DNA of 64,000 bases from the NCBI GenBank assembly GCA_947498625.1, contig CANMKR010000001.1, forward strand, positions 50,090 through 114,089. Reading direction: 5' to 3'. The DNA comes from an uncultured Kangiella sp. Its GTDB lineage: Bacteria; Pseudomonadota; Gammaproteobacteria; Enterobacterales; Kangiellaceae. Made by a program: the position numbers and the translations under genes. The notes beneath the pieces were generated by a model, which worked only from the letters and a program-made list of their open reading frames with translations, did no database searches and was not told where the DNA came from. Of the stretch, positions 57,330-64,000 are shown piece after piece; the first letter of the stretch is position 1; every line of letters starts with the position of its first letter.

Positions 57330-57956
57330 TTAATGCAAACCTAGCATAAAGTTTGCCACTGCTTCAATTTGCTTATCTGACATACGAACCGCTATATCAC
57401 GCATTACTGCATTTTCGTCATTATTACGCATGCCTGAAGCGAAAGCTTTTAATTGCTTAACTGCATACTCAGGAAATTGGCCAGAAACCGAAGGATAACC
57501 TGCAGCATTCAAACCTTGGCCTGTAGCGCCATGACAAGCCGCACAAGCCGGTACGCCACGCTCAGCATCACCTTGGAAATAAATTCTTTTGCCTAGCGCT
57601 AACAACTCTTCGTCAACACCACCAAGTTGAGTTTGTTGAGCTGCAAAAAATGCCGATATATCAGCCGCATCTTCTTCGCTTACGTTGCCCCACAAAGCTG
57701 CCATTTGGGCGCCAGCACGACCTTTGCCTGCTTCTTTAGCACCTAAACGGAAATCCTTGATCTGTTTCATCAGATATTTTTCATTCTGACCTGCTAATTT
57801 TGGCCAATCAGAGTTAACGCTATTGCCATCTTTACCATGACAAGCGGCACATTGTGCTGCTTTTTGTGCACCAGCAGTTGCATCGCCAGCTACCACTGAG
57901 CTAGAAAGCACTAAATTCGAACCTAATAATAAAGCTAAAAACGCTACTTTTTTCAT
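57330..57956 (-). CDS. Dihaem cytochrome c4
   Basis: A 208-residue periplasmic electron carrier with a 23-residue signal peptide. Two CxxCH haem sites are seen, CAACHGKDGNS near residue 37 and CAACHGATGQG near residue 140, each followed by a Met-bearing segment (QMAALWGNVS and MRDIAVRMSD) for the sixth ligand. The duplicated domain plan is that of cytochrome c4, which feeds terminal oxidases. GAAGGTG precedes the ATG. Confidence 0.94.
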   Translation of the reverse strand: MKKVAFLALLLGSNLVLSSSVVAGDATAGAQKAAQCAACHGKDGNSVNSDWPKLAGQNEKYLMKQIKDFRLGAKEAGKGRAGAQMAALWGNVSEEDAADISAFFAAQQTQLGGVDEELLALGKRIYFQGDAERGVPACAACHGATGQGLNAAGYPSVSGQFPEYAVKQLKAFASGMRNNDENAVMRDIAVRMSDKQIEAVANFMLGLH

Positions 57957-58094
57957 TACACACCTTCAAAAACACAAATACGGCCAAGCTTTTATTGCTT
58001 GAAAACCAAAAATCTTGAGGAAAATACAAAAGTTCGGTGAATTATAGGGAACTAACCAGTAAAATGCCATCTTTGACTTCAAAAAATAACTCAT

Positions 58095-58697
58095 ATGAAT
58101 TACCAGCAAGCTAAATACCTTTTAGGGGCAGCAAAACTTCATCAACTTCCAGAAGACATTGGGATTGAAGTCGCATTTGCCGGTCGTTCAAATGCCGGCA
58201 AGTCCAGTGCACTTAACACTCTGACTCAACAAAAAAGCCTAGCTCGAACCAGTAAAACGCCTGGTCGTACTCAGCTAATTAATGTATTCACATTAGATGA
58301 AGGCAGACGCTTAATTGACTTACCCGGCTATGGCTACGCCAAGGTTCCACAAGCCATGAAAGAGCAGTGGCAGGCTGAACTTGGTAAATACCTACGCACT
58401 CGGAAATGCTTGCATGGCCTAGTCCTGCTGATGGATATTCGCCATTTCTTAAAAGATACTGATGTACAAATGTTAGAGTGGGCTTCAAGTGTTGACTTAC
58501 CGGTACATTGCTTATTGAGCAAAGCCGATAAATTAAAATCTGGTGCCAAATCTAAAGCCTTGATGCAATGCAAAAAACAGCTCAAGACGATTCATCCAAA
58601 AGCGAGCGTTCAAACCTTCTCTTCTCTTAAGCGCGATGGTCTCGATCAGCTTTTTGCGAAATTGGATAATTGGTATGAGCCGCCCATGCTGGATTAG
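58095..58697 (+). CDS. engB: Ribosome biogenesis GTPase EngB (YsxC/YihA)
   Basis: A 200-residue essential GTPase for large-subunit assembly. G motifs are intact: [14 protein letters not shown] (P loop, near residue 32), [17 protein letters not shown] (G3), [11 protein letters not shown] (G4). It has no visible ribosome site. Conserved order engB-polA around a small RNA is known from enterics and pseudomonads and is kept here with one extra gene between. Confidence 0.96.
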   Translation: MNYQQAKYLLGAAKLHQLPEDIGIEVAFAGRSNAGKSSALNTLTQQKSLARTSKTPGRTQLINVFTLDEGRRLIDLPGYGYAKVPQAMKEQWQAELGKYLRTRKCLHGLVLLMDIRHFLKDTDVQMLEWASSVDLPVHCLLSKADKLKSGAKSKALMQCKKQLKTIHPKASVQTFSSLKRDGLDQLFAKLDNWYEPPMLD

Positions 58698-58706
58698 TCT
58701 GCAAAT

Positions 58707-59120
58707 ATGAATCATCAACAAGCCAAGCAATTCATCCTCAGTAAGCCCGAAGCGATAGAAGATTATCCATTCGGTCCTGAGGTTGCGGTTTTCAAAATCA
58801 AAGGCAAAATGTTTGCAACTTTAGCGCTTGGCACTGGCAACGAAAAAAATACCCAAGGTAAAATGGCCGGCCATTGGTGCATGAACTTAAAATGCAAACC
58901 CGATCATGCGGATGCGCTTCGCTCTATCTTTCCTGCGGTAATTCCGGGCTACCATATGAATCGCAGCCATTGGAACACCATAATACTGGATGGCACAATT
59001 CCTAGCGCTGAAATCCAAAATATGATTAACCACTCTTATTCACTTATAGTGAAAAGCCTTAAAAAATCAGAACGCGAAGTACTGGAACTGCATTACAGCA
59101 AAGAAGATTTATATCTTTAA
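58707..59120 (+). CDS. MmcQ/YjbR family protein
   Basis: A 137-residue cytoplasmic protein of the YjbR/MmcQ fold (double-wing DNA-binding-like). It contains AIEDYPFGPEVAVFKIKGKMFATLAL, LKCKPDHADALRSIFPAVIPGYHMNRSHWNTIILDG and the final YSLIVKSLKKSERE, typical of the family. Biological role unknown. It starts nine bases after engB and is probably co-transcribed. Confidence 0.9.
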   Translation: MNHQQAKQFILSKPEAIEDYPFGPEVAVFKIKGKMFATLALGTGNEKNTQGKMAGHWCMNLKCKPDHADALRSIFPAVIPGYHMNRSHWNTIILDGTIPSAEIQNMINHSYSLIVKSLKKSEREVLELHYSKEDLYL

Positions 59121-59161
59121 ACTCGATTATCGACTGCTAATAAAGATTATTGACATGAATT

Positions 59162-59187
59162 AAAAAAGGGGCTCAAAAAGAGCCCCT
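59162..59187 (-). terminator. Terminator of the sRNA candidate / polA
   Basis: Perfect eight-base stem AGGGGCTC/GAGCCCCT with a five-T loop and six T on the minus strand. A-rich flanks make weak use on the plus strand for the YjbR gene possible. Confidence 0.93.
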
Positions 59188-59268
59188 AAAAAGACAGTCG
59201 ACTTGGGGAGGTCAAACTGTAATACCCGCAAGAAGGAGGGAGTCGCGGGAAGGGCATTCATTGCCCTT
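59162..59268 (-). ncRNA. Candidate small RNA at the polA-engB locus (ErsA/Spot 42 position)
   Basis: About 107 bases fold into four consecutive hairpins on the minus strand: AAGGGCA/TGCCCTT (59250-59268), CCCGC/GCGGG with loop containing CTCCCTCC (59225-59249), ACAGT/ACTGT plus GAC/GTC with loop CTCCCCAA (59194-59220), and the terminator (59162-59187). The C-rich loops could pair with Shine-Dalgarno sequences. The place downstream of polA and same direction is that of spf (Spot 42) in E. coli and, as I recall, ErsA in Pseudomonas. Sequence is not that of Spot 42. A real transcript is inferred, not proven. Confidence 0.7.
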
Positions 59269-59274
59269 ATATAT

Positions 59275-59303
59275 ACTGACTGTTCAACCTGGAAAAACGT
59301 TTC
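59275..59303 (-). promoter_or_regulatory. Possible promoter of the sRNA candidate
   Basis: GAAAC, an 18-base gap and GTCAGT on the minus strand resemble a weak sigmaE/AlgU-class promoter and would start the RNA at about 59268, exactly before hairpin 1. A nearby TATATA would give a sigma70 start inside that hairpin. Tentative. Confidence 0.35.
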
Positions 59304-59389
59304 AAATTTTTTGTAAGACTTTTGTAAAGAGTTGTATCACCATTGTAAAATCAAGACTTTACTCTCATCTTTCCTTTTGCAGATCGGGT

Positions 59390-62131
59390 TTAATGGGCTT
59401 GATCCCAGTTGTCACCTACCCCAACATCAGCGATCAATGGTACTGATAATTGAACGACTGAACCCATGATAGCTGGGATCTTTTCTTTCGCCATCTCAAT
59501 CAAATCATCTCTAACTTCAAACACCAATTCATCATGCACCTGCATAATCATCTTGATACCTTCTTGTGCTTGTAACCACTCACCAACCTTGAGCATCGCT
59601 AATTTAATAATGTCAGCTGCGCTACCTTGCATTGGTGCATTAATCGCCGTTCGCTCAGCGCCTTTTCGACGCAGCCCATTCTTTGAGTTTATTTCAGGCA
59701 AGTACAAACGACGGCCAAATAAAGTTTCAACATAACCAAGCTCGGCTGCCTTTTCCTTAGTAGATTCCATATAAGTTTCTACCCCTGGATAACGTGCAAA
59801 ATAAGTATTGATGTAATCCTGAGCAGTATTGCGATCGGTATCGATTTGTTTTGCTAAACCAAATGCTGACATGCCATAAATCAAGCCAAAGTTAATTGCT
59901 TTGGCATTCCGCCTTTGGTTTGTCGTCACCTCATCAATTGCAACATCAAAAACTTCAGCTGCCGTTGCAGAGTGCACATCTAAATCATTGGCAAATGCAT
60001 TAAGCAGACCTTCGTCTTGCGATAAATGAGCCATAATTCTTAATTCGATTTGCGAATAATCCGCCGCTAAAATTTGATAACCCTTAGGAGCGATAAAAGC
60101 TGTTCTTATGGAACGCCCTTCTTTGGTTTTAATAGGGATATTTTGCAAATTAGGATCTTTAGAAGACAAACGGCCTGTGGCAGCCACCGCCTGATGATAA
60201 GAGGTATGCACTCTGCCTGTAGTGGCATTGATCATCTTTGGCAATTTATCGGTATAGGTAGACTTTAGTTTAGACAAGCTTCGATGCTCTAAAATTAATT
60301 TTGGTAATGGATAGTCTAAAGCCAATTCATGCAGTACTTCTTCAGCGGTAGACGGTTGCCCTTTTGGCGTTTTCTTAATGATTGGCAAACCTAGCTTTTC
60401 AAAAAAGATCGCTTGTAATTGTTTTGGCGAACCTAAATTAAATTCTTCGCCCGCAATCTCGTAGGCCTCACGTTCTAACTCAACTAACCGCTCTCCAAAC
60501 TGATGGCTTTTTACGCCCAATAAATTGCCGTCAACCAAAACGCCATTCAATTCGATATCAGACAAGACTTTTAATAGCGGCATTTCAATTTCTTCAAAAA
60601 TTTGCTTCGGACCTTCTGCTGCTTTTAATTCTGGCCATAATTTTTGATGCAGCTTTAAAGTGATATCAGCGTCTTCTGCGGCATAAGGAGAGGCTTGTTC
60701 TAGATTGATTTGATCAAAGGTTAATTGGGCCTTACCTTTTCCTGCAATTTCTTCGAACTTTATATTGGCATGGTTTAAATGATGCAGCGCCAAGGTATCC
60801 ATATCATGACGAGAAGCTACGCTATTTAAACAGTACGACTCCAGCATAGTATCGAATTCTATACCGCCAAGTTTAATTTGGTATTTATCTAAAACACTTT
60901 TGTCATATTTTAAATTTTGCCCAACTTTTTTATGCTCTTCACTTTCCAATAGCAATTTCATTTCTGATAATACCCAGTCTCGCTCTAGCTGTTCTGGAGC
61001 GCCCATATAACTATGGGCCACAGGTAAATAAGCGGCTTCAGTTTCGCCATTATCATTCTCAAAGGCAAAAGACATACCGACCAATTCTGCTTCCACATAA
61101 TCCAAGCTGGTAGTTTCGGTATCAAAAGCAAACAGTTCGGCCTTCGTTAGCTTTTGTAACCATTTGGCAAAATGCTCTTTATCAAAAATTGTTTCATATT
61201 TTGAACGATCAATTTGCAGGCTATTTTCTTCTGCCGCACTTTCATCGCTTTGCTCACCTTTTGCCTGTAGCACCTCAGTTAACCAACGCTTAAACTCCAT
61301 ATCGCCATAAAGCGTTTTTAACTCTTCAAGATTTGCTTCTTCCACTTTTAACTCTTGCGGAGTTTTTTCTAGCTCGCAATCTAACTTTATGGTCGCCAGT
61401 TCATAAGAAAGCGGCAACTGCTCTAACGCCGAGCGTAAATTTTCGCCAATTTTTCCGCCTACCTTATCTGCGTTATCGATAACACCTTGCATACTCTCGT
61501 ATTCAGCCAACCATTTAACCGCAGTTTTCGGACCACACTTATCAACCCCAGGAATATTGTCGACCTTATCGCCTACCAACGCTAAGTAATCGATAATCTG
61601 CTCAGGCTTTACTCCAAATTTTTCGATCACTCTTTCGCGGTCAGTAATAGGATTATTCTTATCCATGGTATTAATCAGAGTTACATGCTCTGTCACCAGT
61701 TGTGCCATATCTTTATCGCCAGTAGAAATGATAGTTTCTATGCCAGACCGGCTGGCTTGATCGGCCAAAGTGCCAATCACGTCATCAGCCTCTACGCCAT
61801 CAATCACTAATAATGGCAGGCCCATAGCTTTTACAATCTCATGAATAGGGGCTATCTGTTCCCGCAATTCTTCAGGCATTGGGGGGCGATTCGCTTTATA
61901 TTCTGGATAAAGGTCATTCCTGAAAGTCTTACCCTTAGCATCAAACACTACCGCCATATGGCTTGGTTGATATTCATTGATTAAACTCTTCAGCATATTG
62001 ATAACGCCAAACACTGCGCCTGTCATCATGCCCTTCGAGTTAGTCATACGCTGTAATTGAGGCACATGGAAAGCTCTAAAAAGGTATGAAGAGCCATCGA
62101 CTAGGATAAATGGGGATTTATTATCTGACAT
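59390..62131 (-). CDS. polA: DNA polymerase I
   Basis: A 913-residue repair and Okazaki-fragment polymerase. The 5'-3' exonuclease (1-290) has VVFDAKGKTFRNDLYPEYKANR and GVEADDVIGTLA; the 3'-5' exonuclease (about 315-500) keeps FDTETTSLD, so proofreading looks active; the polymerase (about 530-913) shows motif A DYSQIELRIMAHLSQD, motif B RRNAKAINFGLIYGMSAFGL and motif C MQVHDELVFEV. Full length. Transcription runs towards the sRNA candidate. Confidence 0.98.
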   Translation of the reverse strand: MSDNKSPFILVDGSSYLFRAFHVPQLQRMTNSKGMMTGAVFGVINMLKSLINEYQPSHMAVVFDAKGKTFRNDLYPEYKANRPPMPEELREQIAPIHEIVKAMGLPLLVIDGVEADDVIGTLADQASRSGIETIISTGDKDMAQLVTEHVTLINTMDKNNPITDRERVIEKFGVKPEQIIDYLALVGDKVDNIPGVDKCGPKTAVKWLAEYESMQGVIDNADKVGGKIGENLRSALEQLPLSYELATIKLDCELEKTPQELKVEEANLEELKTLYGDMEFKRWLTEVLQAKGEQSDESAAEENSLQIDRSKYETIFDKEHFAKWLQKLTKAELFAFDTETTSLDYVEAELVGMSFAFENDNGETEAAYLPVAHSYMGAPEQLERDWVLSEMKLLLESEEHKKVGQNLKYDKSVLDKYQIKLGGIEFDTMLESYCLNSVASRHDMDTLALHHLNHANIKFEEIAGKGKAQLTFDQINLEQASPYAAEDADITLKLHQKLWPELKAAEGPKQIFEEIEMPLLKVLSDIELNGVLVDGNLLGVKSHQFGERLVELEREAYEIAGEEFNLGSPKQLQAIFFEKLGLPIIKKTPKGQPSTAEEVLHELALDYPLPKLILEHRSLSKLKSTYTDKLPKMINATTGRVHTSYHQAVAATGRLSSKDPNLQNIPIKTKEGRSIRTAFIAPKGYQILAADYSQIELRIMAHLSQDEGLLNAFANDLDVHSATAAEVFDVAIDEVTTNQRRNAKAINFGLIYGMSAFGLAKQIDTDRNTAQDYINTYFARYPGVETYMESTKEKAAELGYVETLFGRRLYLPEINSKNGLRRKGAERTAINAPMQGSAADIIKLAMLKVGEWLQAQEGIKMIMQVHDELVFEVRDDLIEMAKEKIPAIMGSVVQLSVPLIADVGVGDNWDQAH

Positions 62132-62243
62132 TACACAAATTCTTTTTTATTGATTAGGCTTAGTGTAACTCAAGCTCCAAGCTAGGCACAATTCAAACAA
62201 CAATAGAATAGCTGGTTTTCAATTACCCTGAGTAAGCGATCTC

Positions 62244-63125
62244 TTAATTGAGCGCTTTAATAAAGTATGCCGACTGCTCTAAAGATGATCTGGCGGCTTT
62301 AGATAAAGAAGGACTGAATTGATGCACATGCCAAAGCTGTTCTTCAATATGTAGATCTACATCTACACCCTCTGCTTCTAACTTAGCAAACAGTTGCTGA
62401 CTATCCTTTAATAGTATTTCTTGTTCACCCGCTTGAATTAAGGTTCTAGGAAATTGCTCAAACGATTGCTCTAAAGGGTTGGCGGTTTTATTGCCAGCCA
62501 TGTATAACTTAGCCAATCGATGTAGCCATTGTGGTTTCAATAAAGGATCTTTGGATTTTTGCCAATCTTTTTGACTGTAATTTCTTTCAATATCCAGCCA
62601 AGGTGAGATTAAATACAAAGCCGCCGGCATATTTTTAACTTTGCCGCAGATTTTTTGTAAGCCATTTACGACTATTCCCGCACCTGCAGAATCACCTGCC
62701 AGAATAATTTTATGCTCGGGATAATTTCCCAACAGCCATTGATAGGCGCTTTCAAAATCTTCTAATGCCGCAGGATAAGGATTTTCTGGTGCTCGCCTAT
62801 AATCAACACTAATTAATTCTGCGCTCGCATAATCCGACAGATGCGAGCAAAGATCTCTGTGCGAGCGCGATGAGCCAATGGCATAGCCACCACCATGAAA
62901 ATAAAGAATAACCGAATTGGATGTTTCTTTTGGGGTAAATTTTCTACCTTGAATTAAGCCCATTTCGATTTTTTTACAAACCAACTCCTTAGGCATAGGA
63001 GCAAATCCACCTAACAGATTTAATACGCCTCGCTGAATAATGATCGGCATCCAATTATTTAAAATAGTATAGGAAACCAAGCGGTTTATATTTCTTAATA
63101 GATTGACAGGTAAATTTAATTTCAT
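62244..63125 (-). CDS. Alpha/beta hydrolase, hormone-sensitive-lipase type
   Basis: A 293-residue esterase of the HSL/family IV class. The oxyanion motif is YFHGGGYAIGS near residue 76, the nucleophile Ser is in ILAGDSAGAGIV near residue 147, and the Asp and His lie near GEQEILLKDS and EEQLWHVHQF at the end. The start codon shares one base with the stop of the monooxygenase upstream (TGATG), so the two are translationally coupled. Together they could oxidise a ketone and cleave the ester; substrate unknown. Confidence 0.88.
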   Translation of the reverse strand: MKLNLPVNLLRNINRLVSYTILNNWMPIIIQRGVLNLLGGFAPMPKELVCKKIEMGLIQGRKFTPKETSNSVILYFHGGGYAIGSSRSHRDLCSHLSDYASAELISVDYRRAPENPYPAALEDFESAYQWLLGNYPEHKIILAGDSAGAGIVVNGLQKICGKVKNMPAALYLISPWLDIERNYSQKDWQKSKDPLLKPQWLHRLAKLYMAGNKTANPLEQSFEQFPRTLIQAGEQEILLKDSQQLFAKLEAEGVDVDLHIEEQLWHVHQFSPSLSKAARSSLEQSAYFIKALN

Positions 63126-64000
63126 CAGCTACTCTTATTCATTTGCTCTTTGTTAGCATCATAATCCGATAGATTGATTTTCTTCACTGCCTTGCGATAT
63201 AGAAAACTAAAACCCGGCCAATTACTGGTGTTTTTACCCTCTTTAGTGAGATACCAACTATTGCAACCACCGGCATTCCATACAGTATTTTTTAGCTTCT
63301 TTTGGATTTTGCTATTAAAACTTTTTAGGCTTGAAGCCTTAACATCCAAGTAATCAGCAGCGGATTTTTCTTTATAGTCCATATACTGCAAGATATAATC
63401 CATTTGCCCTTCTAAGGTGTAGATTATCGAATTATGACCGCTATTGGTATTAGGGCCATACATCATTAGCATATTCGGAAAACCGTTAATAGCCATACCT
63501 AAATAGGCTTCAGCTCCATCCCTCCAACTTTGATTCAAATCTTTATTAGCTAAGCCTTGAATCTCCAAAGGCGCTAAAAAGTCTTCAGTCCTGAATCCCG
63601 TGGCAAAGATAATCGTATCCACTTTTATCAACTCGCCATCGCTGGTGTTAATACCACCATTACTAAGAGTATCGATAGTTTCTGTACTCAACTTAACATT
63701 GGGTAAATTCAGCGCAGCATAATAGTTATCACTAATTAATACCCTTTTACAGGCTATCTGGTAATTAGGGGTTAATTTTTTTCTCAATGCAGGATCTTTT
63801 ATTATTTTCTGCATTTGCATTTTCCATTGCAGCTGCGGCAGTTTCCGCATCCATTGCTGACCACCAAAAGCAATCGATCTGAATTCATGAACCAGATAAA
63901 TCGATAGGCGAGATAATTTTAAAAGCCAAGGCCAACGGTTAAATCTTTTTATCTGGCTTGGGCTATATTCTTTATCCGGTTTATGCAAAATATAAGGCGC
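63125..64000 (-). CDS. Flavin-containing (Baeyer-Villiger-type) monooxygenase, 5' end cut by window edge
   Basis: The C-terminal 290 or so residues of an FAD/NADPH monooxygenase; the frame is open to base 64000, and the TTG at 63988 is internal. Seen are LTPNYQIACKRVLISDNYYAALNLPNV, the family motif TIIFATGFRTEDFLAPLEI and MYGPNTNSGHNSIIY, typical of the FMO/BVMO group near cyclohexanone and steroid monooxygenases. The N-terminal FAD motif and the FxGxxxHxxxW signature are outside the window, so the class is likely but not certain. Coupled to the esterase that follows. Confidence 0.85.
   Translation of the reverse strand, partial: APYILHKPDKEYSPSQIKRFNRWPWLLKLSRLSIYLVHEFRSIAFGGQQWMRKLPQLQWKMQMQKIIKDPALRKKLTPNYQIACKRVLISDNYYAALNLPNVKLSTETIDTLSNGGINTSDGELIKVDTIIFATGFRTEDFLAPLEIQGLANKDLNQSWRDGAEAYLGMAINGFPNMLMMYGPNTNSGHNSIIYTLEGQMDYILQYMDYKEKSAADYLDVKASSLKSFNSKIQKKLKNTVWNAGGCNSWYLTKEGKNTSNWPGFSFLYRKAVKKINLSDYDANKEQMNKSS

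Noticed and set aside
59261..59446. Plus-strand frame of 61 codons in the polA-engB interval
   Set aside because: It crosses the sRNA hairpins and the polA stop, with no ribosome site; the RNA structure explains the sequence better.
1..64000. CRISPR arrays, insertion sequences, prophage genes, ribosomal RNA and replication origin
   Set aside because: No regularly spaced repeats, transposase motifs, phage structural genes, rRNA or DnaA-box cluster were seen on either strand.

Overview
The window looks like a chromosomal segment of a marine-type gammaproteobacterium with fairly low GC (roughly 40 percent by eye). The evidence is gene order: proC-yggT-DUF4426-rdgB-hemW-trmB, mutY-yggX, ygfB-pepP-ubiH-ubiI next to zapA-ssrS-fau-rpiA, and dsbA/cytochrome c4/engB/polA. 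MutH, a class GN sortase pair, a GlyGly-CTERM protein and PrsK/PrsR-type regulators point to the Kangiellaceae/Alteromonadales side of the class. A member of the Kangiellaceae is my best guess, but it is inferred from context, not searched. Most of the window is core genome. I see no insertion sequence, prophage or CRISPR array, and no stretch above 300 bases lacks a gene.

Layout. 1-6.7 kb: proline, haem and nucleotide-hygiene genes (proC partial, yggT, DUF4426, rdgB, hemW, trmB), interrupted by two spondin-domain genes. 6.9-11.9 kb: SLC13-type permease, mutY-yggX, tRNA-Phe, an aspartoacylase-like gene and yccF. 12.1-14.7 kb: a VIT/vWA surface protein and its class GN sortase. 14.9-15.46 kb: a small HEPN-like gene followed by a 72-base integron attC site, so this is a solitary gene cassette. 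15.45-19 kb: ybjQ-like gene, folA, thyA, lgt and a TSUP permease. 19-23.6 kb: NRDE protein, DUF938 methyltransferase-like protein, carbonic anhydrase, rppH, mutH and a TPR protein. 23.7-28.4 kb: glycine cleavage gcvT, gcvH, gcvP. 28.5-31.3 kb: ferric-iron ABC transporter fbpA-fbpB behind a Fur-box promoter. 31.4-34 kb: a lipoprotein and a secreted lysyl-endopeptidase-like protease with a GlyGly-CTERM tail.

34.1-40.7 kb: ubiquinone hydroxylases, pepP, ygfB, a ZapB-like protein, zapA, 6S RNA, fau and rpiA. 40.7-44.4 kb: a probable unit of acyl carrier protein, PrsK-like kinase, PrsR-like sigma54 regulator and a lipoprotein. 44.5-51.8 kb: serA, a small lipoprotein, and a central-carbon cluster tkt-gap-pgk-fba. 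51.9-56.5 kb: one very large sensor protein with a beta-propeller, two PAS domains, GGDEF and EAL. 56.6-62.1 kb: a DsbA-like protein with an unusual CDSC centre, cytochrome c4, engB, a YjbR-family gene, a candidate small RNA and polA. 62.2-64 kb: an esterase and a flavin monooxygenase cut by the right edge.

Points that go beyond routine annotation: the solitary attC cassette placed exactly at the stop codon of the ybjQ-like gene; a four-hairpin small-RNA candidate with C-rich loops in the polA-engB interval, where Spot 42 lies in enterics and ErsA in pseudomonads; and traces of three C-terminal sorting systems (class GN sortase, GlyGly-CTERM, and PEP-CTERM-type regulators without the exosortase).
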